Positions 1 through 7,438 are shown, numbered from the stretch's first letter. The stretch is DNA of 38,346 nucleotides from Oscillospiraceae bacterium (GCA_014799325.1 JAAVIE010000136.1:1-38346), one strand, 5' to 3'. Notes: generated by a model not told the origin, from the letters alone. Program-made: numbers and translations.

Positions 1-260
1 AATCCGAACTCAGTTAGAGCAGCTTGCTGCGTGTACTTCTCGGCTTGCCGAGAAGTACCTAATAGTTCAAGATTTAAATTTGCCCAGTTTTTCAAGCAAA
101 TTTAAATCTTGACGGTTTTGAAATTCTTTTTAAATCAGTAAATTACCACCAACTGCCTTGAGAGAACCTAAATTACCGCCAACTTTCCTTGAAAGCGACC
201 TCTATTTGCACCTCTTTCTGAAAAGCGGGCATATATCAGCACAACTTTTCTGAGAGAACC
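1..260 (-). repeat. Dispersed palindromic element, copy A (cut by window edge)
   Basis: This gene-free stretch holds a reverse-orientation copy of the element also seen near 1.0, 4.2, 23.6 and 27.8 kb. It begins inside a stem (CCGAACTCAGTT). Three complete hairpins follow: GCAGC/GCTGC with loop TT (19-30), a perfect 12-bp stem with loop TT (33-58), and a perfect 17-bp stem (67-83 with 96-112) with loop CCAGTTTTTCAA. The conserved end (TTTTGAAATTC, then AAATCAGTAAATTACC) follows from about 115. Further degenerate flank pieces run to about 260. No coding potential was seen. Confidence 0.8.
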
Positions 261-311
261 GCAAATCTGCATAGGCTTCTTAAGAGCATAAAATTTAGCA
301 GCACACAATTT

Positions 312-872
312 TTACTCCCCGATAATCAGTTCCATAGCATAAGGCAGCTTTTTAATCTCCTCGCAAAACTCCCTCCACTCGGGCAGTCTGTGGTTTTTAC
401 GCTGGCTGTAGATCGTCTTTAAGCAGCGGTAATTGGTAGTGAGCCTTGCTGTCAGTTCGAAGCCGCAGGGATTGGAATACAGCAGCCTTAAATAATCCTC
501 GGGATCATTGGTCTCGTTGTACCTGTCTTTCAGCTCCTCCATGATCTCGATCATGCGGGGGTCTACATACTTGTTATATTGCTTTGAAAGGTCAAATTTC
601 GATATTCTGTGCATGGTGGATTGGCTGGAAACAAATTCCAAAAATCTGTAGCGCTCCGCCTCTGTCCACGCTTTTACCGTGAAGGTCAGGTCAAAGGCCA
701 CCCTTATTCCCGTGAGGAATTGGTCGTGTCCTTCGCCTTTGGGGCTTTGGGCAAGGCTCTTTATCCTGTCGGTGATGTCGCCGTTTACCGACTCCGTGTT
801 TATTGCCATTGGGTATTTGCTGGCTTTAAAGCTTTCCTCTATGTCGTATACCTTTATGTTTTCAAGTTTCAT
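312..872 (-). CDS. ThyX-like (flavin-dependent thymidylate synthase-related) protein
   Basis: This 186-aa protein has the overall feel of the ThyX/Thy1 family. The central SSQSTMHRISKFD (residues 82-94) sits where ThyX has its RHRxxS signature. The C-terminal part, about residues 138-178 (LTARLTTNYRCLKTIYSQR...HRLPEW), resembles the ThyX segment in which an Arg-rich helix is followed by an EIR/EW helix. The canonical RHRxxS residues are absent, so thymidylate synthesis from dUMP should not be assumed; a diverged nucleotide- or flavin-binding relative is more likely. The start is preceded on the minus strand by GGAG at about 10-nt spacing. The gene stands alone between repeat copies A and B, with no partner gene. 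Confidence 0.45.
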   Translation of the reverse strand: MKLENIKVYDIEESFKASKYPMAINTESVNGDITDRIKSLAQSPKGEGHDQFLTGIRVAFDLTFTVKAWTEAERYRFLEFVSSQSTMHRISKFDLSKQYNKYVDPRMIEIMEELKDRYNETNDPEDYLRLLYSNPCGFELTARLTTNYRCLKTIYSQRKNHRLPEWREFCEEIKKLPYAMELIIGE

Positions 873-929
873 TTTTTATTTGCTCCGTTTTTTGTTATTG
901 GGTTGTAAAAACAAACCTCTTATTTTATG

Positions 930-1165
930 CTCCCAGAAAAGTTGTGGTGATTTATGGCTCTCAGGAAAGTTGGCGGTAATTTACTGATTTAAAAAGAATT
1001 TCAAAACCAGAAACTTTTTAAATTTACTTGAAAAAATGGGTAAATTTAAAAAGTTTCTTATCTAACTGAGTTCGGCTTTTTTGCTTGAAAAGCTGGGCAA
1101 AAAATCCGAACTCAGTTGATTTTTGAAATTCGTGCTATCAATGCAGTTGTGCTAGTGGAAATCCG
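930..1165 (+). repeat. Dispersed palindromic element, copy B
   Basis: This is the best-preserved forward copy, and it fills the gap between the ThyX-like gene and the aspartate kinase. The left end carries GGAAAGTTGGCGGTAATTTA followed by a GAATTTCAAAA box. Stem 1 is a perfect 19-bp stem (1009-1027 with 1040-1058, loop TTGAAAAAATGG). Stem 2 pairs 1064-1084 with 1097-1117, 20 of 21 positions (loop TTGAAAAGCTGG). The right end is TTTTTGAAATTCGTGCTATC, then CAGTTGTGC. The boxes GAATTTCAAAA and TTTTGAAATTC are inverted repeats of each other, so the whole unit is a nested palindrome. Confidence 0.85.
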
Positions 1166-1172
1166 CTAAAAA

Positions 1173-2486
1173 TTATTCTGAGAGCATGAACATATCGTAT
1201 ATCACTTGGATAGCCTTTTCAAAATCCTTTTCGTGAATGCCCACGATTATATTAAGCTCGCTGGAGCCTTGGTCTATCATCTTTATGTTTATATTTGCGT
1301 GGGAAAGAGCTGCGAAAATTCGGGTGGCGGTTCCTTTTTTCTCCTTCATGCCGCGGCCTACAACGGCTACTACCGCAAGATCGTTTATTACCTCAATGTG
1401 GTTGGGGTGACAGACCTGGGTGATGTATTTTACCGTGTTGGGGTGCGCTTCCAGCTCCTCTGTGCTTACCACAAGGCTCATGGTATCGATGCCTGTGGGG
1501 ATATGCTCAAAGCCCATGCCCTCGTTGTCAAGAACGGTGAGTATTCTCCTTAAAAAGCCTACCTCGGCGTTCATTTCATCCTTTTCTATGGAGATTACAC
1601 TGAAATGCTTTTTGCCTGCTATTCCCGTAATTATTTTATTGGTATTTTCGGGAGCCTCGGGGACTATCATTGTACCTTTTGCTTCGGGTGCGTTTGTGTT
1701 TTTGATGTTAATGGGGATCTTGGCGGAGCGGACAGGGAAAATGGCGTCCTGGTGCATTACCGCCGCGCCCATGTAGGAAAGCTCGCGGAGTTCCTTATAG
1801 GTGATGTACTCTATTACCTCTGGGTTTTCTACTATGTGGGGGTCCGCTGCCAAAAAACCGCTTACGTCTGTCCAGTTTTCGTACAGGCTTGCGTTTATGG
1901 CTTTTGCCACTACCGAGCCTGTGAAGTCGCTGCCGCCGCGGCTGAAGGTTTTGATAGTGCCGTCGGGCATTGCACCGTAAAAGCCGGGGATAACCGCTTC
2001 GGAATAGCCGCCCAGGACTGATGCAAGGCAGGCGTCGGTAAGGTCTGCGTCAAATTCCCCCTTGGAGGTGAAGAATATACATTTTGCGGCGTCTACAAAC
2101 TCGAAGCCCAAATAATTTGCTAAGATTATGCCGTTAAGGTATTCTCCGCGGCTGGCGGCGTAGTCTCTGCCTGCTCTTTTTCTGAAATTTTCAGCTATTT
2201 TATCATACTCTTTATCAAGGCTTATGGTAAGTCCCAGATCGCTGATTATGCCGTCGAATCTTTCAGCGATCGGCAGAAATTCCGCTGTGGCGTTTTTGCC
2301 CTTTTCTACCGCGTCATAGCATTGGTACAGCATATCCGTTACCTTGGTGTCGTCGGGGGAACGCTTTCCCGGCGCGGAGGGAACTACATATCTTCTGTTC
2401 CTGTCAGAACGGATTATCTGCGCGACCTTGCGGAACTGGTTGGCATCTGCCAGGGAGCTTCCGCCGAATTTTACTACCTTTGACAT
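1173..2486 (-). CDS. Aspartate kinase
   Basis: Aspartate kinase phosphorylates L-aspartate with ATP, the first step towards lysine, threonine, methionine and diaminopimelate. The 437-aa protein opens with the kinase motif VVKFGGSSLA and carries the substrate-site motif FSRGGSDFTGS about halfway. The last 140 or so residues form two ACT regulatory domains (one starting near KHFSVISIEKDEMN, one near LAVVAVVGRGMKEKKGTATR), so feedback inhibition by an amino acid is expected. I chose the internal ATG at 2486 over one 25 codons upstream because the kinase motif follows directly and a GAAAGGG ribosome-binding site precedes it. It is monocistronic, with its own promoter at 2552-2580, and divergent from the acetyltransferase gene. 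Confidence 0.93.
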   Translation of the reverse strand: MSKVVKFGGSSLADANQFRKVAQIIRSDRNRRYVVPSAPGKRSPDDTKVTDMLYQCYDAVEKGKNATAEFLPIAERFDGIISDLGLTISLDKEYDKIAENFRKRAGRDYAASRGEYLNGIILANYLGFEFVDAAKCIFFTSKGEFDADLTDACLASVLGGYSEAVIPGFYGAMPDGTIKTFSRGGSDFTGSVVAKAINASLYENWTDVSGFLAADPHIVENPEVIEYITYKELRELSYMGAAVMHQDAIFPVRSAKIPINIKNTNAPEAKGTMIVPEAPENTNKIITGIAGKKHFSVISIEKDEMNAEVGFLRRILTVLDNEGMGFEHIPTGIDTMSLVVSTEELEAHPNTVKYITQVCHPNHIEVINDLAVVAVVGRGMKEKKGTATRIFAALSHANINIKMIDQGSSELNIIVGIHEKDFEKAIQVIYDMFMLSE

Positions 2487-2551
2487 AGTTTTTGCCCTTT
2501 CTTTTGGGTTTTTTATATATTTTTGTGATGACTTTTTAGCAATACCATAAT

Positions 2552-2580
2552 AGTATAGCATATTATATGCAAAATTGCAA
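2552..2580 (-). promoter_or_regulatory. SigA-type promoter for aspartate kinase
   Basis: On the minus strand, TTGCAA (2580-2575) and TATACT (2557-2552) are separated by 17 bp. They lie about 65 bp upstream of the aspartate kinase start codon. Because the -10 overlaps the longer possible reading frame, this also argues for the downstream start. Confidence 0.7.
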
Positions 2581-2630
2581 CTTTTGGAAATAAAATTTTG
2601 CTTTTTGAAACAAAAAGGCGCAGATGTTTA

Positions 2631-2659
2631 TTGAATTTGTCAAGTGTTTATGGTAATAT
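2631..2659 (+). promoter_or_regulatory. SigA-type promoter for the acetyltransferase gene
   Basis: TTGAAT (2631-2636) and TAATAT (2654-2659) are spaced 17 bp apart, 30 bp before the start codon at 2690. This leaves a very short leader containing the GGAGGG ribosome-binding site at 2677-2682. Confidence 0.6.
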
Positions 2660-2689
2660 TAAAACAGCATATAGGCGGAGGGAACAGGC

Positions 2690-3124
2690 ATGATAGTGAA
2701 AGCGGGAAAAAGAGATGCAAAAACACTCGCAGGTTTGGCGGTGCTGATGTGGGACAGTAATTCTGTTGAGGAGCTGGCTGCCGAATTTTCGAAAAATATT
2801 TCCGATAGCAGAACGCAATTCTTTTTAAAATATGAAGATAATATACCGATAGGCTTTGCCCAGTGTCAGCTTCGATGTGATTATGTGGAGGGAACAAGCA
2901 CAACGCCTGTGGGTTACTTGGAAGGAATATTTATCAAGGAAGAATACCGCAGGAAAGGATATGCGAGGGAGCTGCTGGCAGAGTGCGAAGCATGGGCAAG
3001 GGAAAAGGGCTGTCGGGAGTTTGCAAGCGATTGCGAGATAGATAATGATGACAGCTTTCACTTTCATAAGGCTATGAATTTTAAAGAGGCAAACAGAATT
3101 ATCTGTTTTACCAAAGATTTATAA
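2690..3124 (+). CDS. GNAT acetyltransferase, AAC(6')-I-like
   Basis: This 144-aa protein has the GNAT fold. The acetyl-CoA pocket is visible as EEYRRKGYARELL (about residues 84-96). The segment from the middle onward (YVEGTSTTPVGYLEGIFI, then WAREKGCREFASDCEIDNDDS, FHKAMNFKEANRIICF) matches the pattern I recall for chromosomal aminoglycoside 6'-N-acetyltransferases (the AAC(6')-I group, for example those of Acinetobacter). The family acetylates the 6'-amino group of aminoglycosides such as tobramycin. Whether this protein does so, or modifies another amine, cannot be told from sequence. Start ATG 2690 has a strong GGAGGG ribosome-binding site. It is single-gene, divergent from aspartate kinase, with no mobile-element context, so it looks resident rather than acquired. 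Confidence 0.8.
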   Translation: MIVKAGKRDAKTLAGLAVLMWDSNSVEELAAEFSKNISDSRTQFFLKYEDNIPIGFAQCQLRCDYVEGTSTTPVGYLEGIFIKEEYRRKGYARELLAECEAWAREKGCREFASDCEIDNDDSFHFHKAMNFKEANRIICFTKDL

Positions 3125-3128
3125 AGAG

Positions 3129-3157
3129 TTGCATTTTTTTAAAGAATGTGATAAAAT
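3129..3157 (+). promoter_or_regulatory. SigA-type promoter for the acyltransferase/ACP operon
   Basis: TTGCAT (3129-3134) and TAAAAT (3152-3157) lie 17 bp apart. The start codon at 3214 gives a leader of about 50 nt, which contains a short direct repeat (TATATGATTTTT twice). This is probably the main promoter of the lipid/polyketide-like gene set. Confidence 0.65.
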
Positions 3158-3213
3158 ACCTTATATGATTTTTTATATGATTTTTTTCGGAGCAGTATGA
3201 AAGGAAAAGGCAA

Positions 3214-3819
3214 GTGAATGCGGTTTTAGGACTGTCCAAGGCTATTATGTACGTTACATACAGACCGAGGGTCGTTTACAAGAATAAAGCCTTGAAAAAG
3301 GCGCTTAGGGGCAAGGCTTGTATATTTGTTGCAAACCACACCTGCCATACCGACGGGCTTTTTGCGGGGGCTGTTTTAAATAGGTATAAGCCCTACTCGC
3401 TGGTGGCTAAGGATTGGTATGATAAGAAGGTCATGGGCTTTTTCCTGAAGCAGGCAAGGACGGTGCCTATTGACAGAGTTAATCCCGACAGCGATTGGTA
3501 TTTGGCAGGGCAGAAAATTTTGGAAAAGGGAAGCCCTATGTTGATCTTTCCCGAAGGTAAGACCTCGCACGGCGGTCCTATGAATGAATTTAAGCCCGGA
3601 GCGGCGCTGTTGGCAGCTAAAATGGCTGTGCCTGTGGTGCCTTGCGCCATTTACGGCGGGTATCACAAGTTTTTTGGGAAAAGGCAGGTCATGGTGATAG
3701 GTGAGCCTGTGGAAATGAACTGTCCCGAAAATATTCGTCTTTCGCGGTTTGCCAAAGAGCAGACCGTAATTATACAAAGCAAGGTGCAAGGGCTCCTTGA
3801 CGAAAACAAAAATAATTGA
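3214..3819 (+). CDS. PlsC-type acyltransferase (lysophospholipid acyltransferase family)
   Basis: This 201-aa enzyme carries both hallmark motifs of glycerolipid acyltransferases: NHTCHTD (NHx4D, residues 41-47), holding the catalytic His and Asp, and FPEGKTSHG (residues 112-120) for acceptor binding. The family moves an acyl group from ACP or CoA to lysophosphatidate or another hydroxyl. The start is GTG at 3214, preceded by AGGAAAAGG. Next comes an ACP gene (22-nt gap), then a double ketosynthase, reductase and dehydratase. It may therefore transfer the product of that dedicated system rather than, or as well as, making ordinary phosphatidate. At about 200 aa it is a little short for PlsC, but within range. 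Confidence 0.88.
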   Translation: MNAVLGLSKAIMYVTYRPRVVYKNKALKKALRGKACIFVANHTCHTDGLFAGAVLNRYKPYSLVAKDWYDKKVMGFFLKQARTVPIDRVNPDSDWYLAGQKILEKGSPMLIFPEGKTSHGGPMNEFKPGAALLAAKMAVPVVPCAIYGGYHKFFGKRQVMVIGEPVEMNCPENIRLSRFAKEQTVIIQSKVQGLLDENKNN

Positions 3820-3841
3820 ATTCTAAGAAAGAGGTATTATT

Positions 3842-4090
3842 ATGAACGAAAAAGAAATTGCTGAAAAGATCAAGGCTATGCTGGTTGAAAATCTCCGCAT
3901 CCCCGCTGATGCGCTGGAAAATGATTCTGAGCTGTTCGGCGATGATATTGGGTTGGATTCCATTGATTCTATCGAGATCATTGCGGGAATAGATACTTTG
4001 TTCGGAGTACAGATGACGGGCGTTGCAAAAGAGCATTTTCAGTCTATAAATACTCTTACAGCTTATGTTAAAGAGCATATGGAGGGCTGA
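3842..4090 (+). CDS. Acyl carrier protein
   Basis: This small acidic protein of 82 aa carries growing acyl chains on a phosphopantetheine arm. The attachment site is Ser40 within DDIGLDSIDSIEI; the D-S-hydrophobic signature and the following acidic helix II are typical. It has an AGAGG ribosome-binding site and follows the acyltransferase closely. Its setting with a specialised ketosynthase pair, and the absence of fabD/fabH/fabF neighbours, suggests a dedicated ACP rather than the housekeeping AcpP. No phosphopantetheinyl transferase lies in the window, so a general one must activate it. Confidence 0.92.
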   Translation: MNEKEIAEKIKAMLVENLRIPADALENDSELFGDDIGLDSIDSIEIIAGIDTLFGVQMTGVAKEHFQSINTLTAYVKEHMEG

Positions 4091-4136
4091 AATTTGTGCA
4101 GCTGTTTTGAGAAAGCTGTAAAAACTTAGTGCTAAT

Positions 4137-4365
4137 TTAGAATTCCTTCAAAAAAGTTGGCAATAATTACCTGATTTAAAAAGAATTTCAGAACCGCAAA
4201 CTTTTTAAAATTGCAAGCAATTTTAAAAAGTTTGCTATCCGACCGAGTTTGCGCTTTTTGCTTGGAAAAATGGGCAAAAATCACAAACTCAGTCGATTTC
4301 TGAAATTCGTGCTCTCAAAACAGTTGTGCTATCGGATATCCGCTTTCAGATAATGTTGTGCTGTT
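4137..4365 (+). repeat. Dispersed palindromic element, copy C, inside the biosynthetic gene set
   Basis: This element fills most of the 340-bp gap between the ACP and the double ketosynthase. Stem 1 is a perfect 19-bp stem (4196-4214 with 4217-4235) whose loop is only AA, as if the usual 12-nt loop had been deleted. Stem 2 pairs about 4240-4261 with 4274-4295 with three mismatches and carries the loop TTGGAAAAATGG. Relative to copies B and D, stem bases have changed in complementary fashion on both arms (AACTGAG/CTCAGTT became GACCGAG/CTCAGTC, with one mismatch). The right end, GAAATTCGTGCTCTCA then CAGTTGTGC, is conserved. Confidence 0.82.
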
Positions 4366-4430
4366 TTACAGCTAAATAAACTTTTGAAAAATTTCCGGTT
4401 TTGAAATTCTTTTCAGATAAGGAGCAAATA

Positions 4431-6764
4431 ATGAACAAGAACAGATGCGTAGTAACAGGCTTAGGACTTATCTGCGCCTTGGGCGACAACGTTGACGAAT
4501 GCTGGGAAAATGCCGTCAGCGGTATTTCGGGCATTCGCGATGTTACAAGCATAAGCACCGAAAACTGTTACGCTAAAAAAGGCGCGGTAAACGATACTGC
4601 CGACAGCGAGCTTTCCGGGGAGAACTATGACCGTTCCTCTCTGCTGTGCATTAAGGCGGCAGAGGAGGCTTTGAATGACGCGGGGATCTCTCCCGAAAAC
4701 GATAGCGGTATCGGCGTTATCGTGGGTAACTGCGTAGGCGGCGCGGCAAGTATTGACAGCTATTACAGAGCGGTCAAGGAGTGGGGAGACGAAAATGTTT
4801 CCAAGGAGGAAATATTGAAGATGCCTGCTTCCGCTATCGCCAACAATGTTTCCGCTCATTACGGATTGAAAGGGCTTACCGCCAATATCGTCAACGCCTG
4901 CGCGGCGGGAACTATCAGCCTTGGCTACGCCTGTGACCTTATCAGGAACGGAGAAGCGGAGGTGTTCCTTGCAGGAGGCTCCGACGCTTTCACTTCCCTT
5001 GCCTTTGCGGGATTTCACGCCCTTCATGCTCTGGACGAGCACCCTTGCTCTCCCTTTAACCACAGCAGCGGTATCACTTTGGGCGAGGGCGCAGGAATGC
5101 TTGTTATCGAAAGCTATGAACACGCTGTTCAGAGAGGGGCTAAGATATATTGTGAGATCTTGGGTTCGGGCGTAAGCTCGGACGCGCACCATATTACCGC
5201 TCCCCGTCCCGACGGCGAGGGACAGATGAGCGCGATAAAGAGAGCTATGGCAAGCTCGGGTGTCAAGCCCGAGGATATTGACTATATCAATGCTCACGGC
5301 ACAGGCACCGCAAAGAATGACGAGGCTGAGTTTTTGTCGCTCCATACGCTTTTTGACTGCTCCGATAAGCTGTCCGTAAGCTCTACCAAATCTATGACAG
5401 GACACTGTCTGGGCGCGGCGGGGTCTATCGAGGCGGTGTTTACGGTAAAGGCGCTTAAAGAGGGCGTGATTCCTCCCACAATAGGATATACTGTGGAGGA
5501 TAAGGCAGTTTTGGAGGAAAAGGCAGGGAAGATCGACTTTATGCCCAACGAGAGCAAGGAGAAGGAGCTTTCCTTTGCTATGTCCAATTCCTTTGCTTTT
5601 GGGGGAAATAATGCAAGTATAATTTTCGCCAAGGAGCCTAAAGAAATTCCCGAAATGCGTAAAGATTCTCCTATCTATATTACGGGTCTGGGAATTGTCA
5701 GCAGTAATGCGGACGGTTCGGCTTCTGTCAAGGCGGCGCTTAGCGCCGAGGACTACAAGGCGCATGATATAAAAATGGCGTTTTACAGGAAGCTTGACAG
5801 ATTCAGTCAGTTACAGCTGGTGAGCGGTGTCAGGGCGCTCGCTGATGCGGGCTTTAAAGCCGATGAGAGCAACGAGAATGATATTGGTATTATAATAGGT
5901 ACATCTGACGGACCTTTGACCGAGATCGTCAATTTCCAGAAAAATGTTATTGATAACGGTACTAACGGGGGCAGTGCTTTTTCGTTCCCTAATACCGTTT
6001 ATAATGCGGCAGGGGGTTATTTCTCCATTTTTGCAGGAATAAAGGGCTATAATGTTACTGTGGCTAACGGCGCACAGTCGGGATTGCAGAGCGTTTGCTA
6101 TGCTTATGACGTTATTCGGAGCAAGGAAGAAAGCGTTATGGTGGCAGCAGGTACCGATGAGAACACCGACGTTACCGAGTATTTGTATAACAAGTACGGC
6201 GTTGTGGCTGAAAATGCGCCTTACAGCGGCGGCGAGGGCTTTGTGCTGGGCGAGGGATCGGTTTCGGTTGTTTTGGAGTCGGGGGAGTATGCGGATAAGC
6301 ATGATTCCAAGAAGTACGCCCAAGTTGTGAGCTGTGGAATGGCGCATTGCCCTAAGGAATACTCCGATCCGAAGGTGGATCTTGATACTGTGAAGAAGGC
6401 TGTGGGTGACGCTTGCAAGAAGGCGGGCATTTTCCTTGAACAGATAGATTTTGTCAGCGGCTTCGGCTGCGGACTTAAAGAGATCGACGACGGCGAGTTG
6501 GAGGTTTACCGCGAGTTGTTTGGTGTTAACAAGCCTGTGCTGTCCGTTAAGGCGGCTACGGGTGACGCAAGGGCGGCTTCTGCGGCTATGCAGCTGGCTC
6601 AGGCAGCTAAGGTTCTGCACGGTGACAGTGATGTTTCGGGTAAGTGGTTCAGGATCACCGAGAACGGCGCAGAGCCTGCCGAGGCTGTCAGGGGCGAATA
6701 TGCCCTTGCTGTTAGCTGCGGCGCGGGGGGTTCCTGCTCGGCGGTTATTATTAAAAAGGTTTAA
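4431..6764 (+). CDS. Fused double beta-ketoacyl-ACP synthase (KS plus KS-like/CLF-like domain)
   Basis: This 777-aa protein has two ketosynthase-fold domains in tandem. Domain 1 (about 1-405) is FabF-like and complete: Cys157 in NACAAGT, His289 in HGTGT and His325 in GHCLGAAGS form the condensing triad. Domain 2 (about 413-777) starts again with the KS opening YITGLGIVSS. At the cysteine position it reads NGAQSG (Ala548), the HGTGT motif is SGFGCG, and the second histidine motif is absent. This recalls the KS-alpha/chain-length-factor pairing of type II polyketide and aryl-polyene systems, fused here in one chain. The start is ATG 4431 with AAGGAG at 4419-4424; an in-frame TTG at 4401 lacks such support. 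The stop codon lies at the edge of a large inverted repeat. Confidence 0.9.
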   Translation: MNKNRCVVTGLGLICALGDNVDECWENAVSGISGIRDVTSISTENCYAKKGAVNDTADSELSGENYDRSSLLCIKAAEEALNDAGISPENDSGIGVIVGNCVGGAASIDSYYRAVKEWGDENVSKEEILKMPASAIANNVSAHYGLKGLTANIVNACAAGTISLGYACDLIRNGEAEVFLAGGSDAFTSLAFAGFHALHALDEHPCSPFNHSSGITLGEGAGMLVIESYEHAVQRGAKIYCEILGSGVSSDAHHITAPRPDGEGQMSAIKRAMASSGVKPEDIDYINAHGTGTAKNDEAEFLSLHTLFDCSDKLSVSSTKSMTGHCLGAAGSIEAVFTVKALKEGVIPPTIGYTVEDKAVLEEKAGKIDFMPNESKEKELSFAMSNSFAFGGNNASIIFAKEPKEIPEMRKDSPIYITGLGIVSSNADGSASVKAALSAEDYKAHDIKMAFYRKLDRFSQLQLVSGVRALADAGFKADESNENDIGIIIGTSDGPLTEIVNFQKNVIDNGTNGGSAFSFPNTVYNAAGGYFSIFAGIKGYNVTVANGAQSGLQSVCYAYDVIRSKEESVMVAAGTDENTDVTEYLYNKYGVVAENAPYSGGEGFVLGEGSVSVVLESGEYADKHDSKKYAQVVSCGMAHCPKEYSDPKVDLDTVKKAVGDACKKAGIFLEQIDFVSGFGCGLKEIDDGELEVYRELFGVNKPVLSVKAATGDARAASAAMQLAQAAKVLHGDSDVSGKWFRITENGAEPAEAVRGEYALAVSCGAGGSCSAVIIKKV

Positions 6765-6924
6765 GGGAACCTCTAACCCCCTGTGAGCAAAAACGAACAG
6801 GGCGCACCGTCTACTGCGTCGATCCTCCTCGACAGGCGCCTGGTCTGCCTTCGTCGGATTTCCTTGTGTCCGGCGCACCCTGTCTGTTTTTGCTTTTCAC
6901 AAGTTTTTTAGAGGCACCCTTAAG
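6761..6924. repeat. Long imperfect inverted repeat abutting the ketosynthase stop codon
   Basis: The left arm (6761-6807, beginning TTAAGGGAACCTCTAA) and right arm (about 6872-6924) are complementary over some 47-53 nt with a few mismatches and small gaps. Shared blocks include TTAAGGG, CCTCTAA, GCAAAAACGA/GCAAAAACAGA and ACAGGG(C/T)GC. The roughly 64-nt interior holds smaller palindromes: GTCGA...TCGAC at 6818-6833 and AGGCGCCT at 6834-6841. The left arm includes the ketosynthase stop codon. It could be a MITE-like insertion or a large structured RNA in the operon transcript. It is unrelated in sequence to the dispersed family A-G. Confidence 0.7.
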
Positions 6925-6946
6925 ATTTTTCGACAGGAGAAGCTTT

Positions 6947-7438
6947 TTGAATACTGAGATAATTTCAAAGAAAGCAGAGATACCTGCTTTTGATGCAAAA
7001 GCTATAAAAATACAGCATATCGAATACTTTGACCACCCCTACACCGAGTATGAGGGGGAGGAGATCACAGAAGAAGTTATTGCCAAAGTACTGCATAAAA
7101 TTCCTTTGGGGCTGAATGTTTACCTTTCTCTTGAGCCCGAGGGAGAGGATAGCTGGCTTGAGGTGAATTGTGACGGCAAGTGGCTGTCCTTATGGTATTG
7201 GTCAGAGGAAAGAGAGGAAAGCTATTTCTTGTATAACTCTGCTTTTGCCGATACGGAAAAGCAGGTTCGAGACGGTGATCTTGACCCTGCTGTATGTTGT
7301 CCTCTTTTGAGCGGAGGGCAGTCGCCTATTGCTAAGCTGAATGCCATTACGGATATTGAAACGGGCGTAAAGGCAGTTGAGTTTTTTATCCGCACGGGAG
7401 AATTCTATCCCGGGCTGGATTGGTGGCATGAGCATTGA
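6947..7438 (+). CDS. Unknown protein, possibly Imm1-like
   Basis: I do not firmly recognise this 163-aa protein. I chose TTG 6947 because AGGAGA at 6935-6940 lies 6 nt upstream; an ATG at 6866 would place the start inside the inverted repeat and add 27 unlikely residues. The sequence is acidic and rich in aromatic residues (WLSLWYW near the centre). It ends with ITDIETGVKAVEFFIRTGEF, then LDWW, which recalls the C-terminal pattern of Imm1-type immunity proteins (an Ala-rich helix, F..TG, ...W). No toxin gene is adjacent. Its place between ketosynthase and reductase suggests either an insertion together with the inverted repeat or an accessory role in the pathway. Confidence 0.6.
   Translation: MNTEIISKKAEIPAFDAKAIKIQHIEYFDHPYTEYEGEEITEEVIAKVLHKIPLGLNVYLSLEPEGEDSWLEVNCDGKWLSLWYWSEEREESYFLYNSAFADTEKQVRDGDLDPAVCCPLLSGGQSPIAKLNAITDIETGVKAVEFFIRTGEFYPGLDWWHEH

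Noticed and set aside
1-260. Possible CRISPR array, because of repeated palindromes
   Set aside because: No regular repeat-spacer periodicity, no cas genes, and the hairpins differ from each other in sequence and length.
3125-3213. Six-codon reading frame at 3197-3217 overlapping the acyltransferase start, as a leader peptide
   Set aside because: It has no regulatory codons or attenuator-like stem; the GTG start with its own AGGAAA explains the region better.
4461-5765. Long open reading frame (434 codons) on the minus strand opposite the ketosynthase
   Set aside because: It overlaps a gene with clear catalytic motifs, encodes no recognisable protein pattern and arises from codon bias in the sense strand.
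5811-6878. Second long minus-strand open frame (355 codons) opposite ketosynthase domain 2
   Set aside because: Same reasoning: Arg/His-rich, low-complexity translation and no independent ribosome-binding site.
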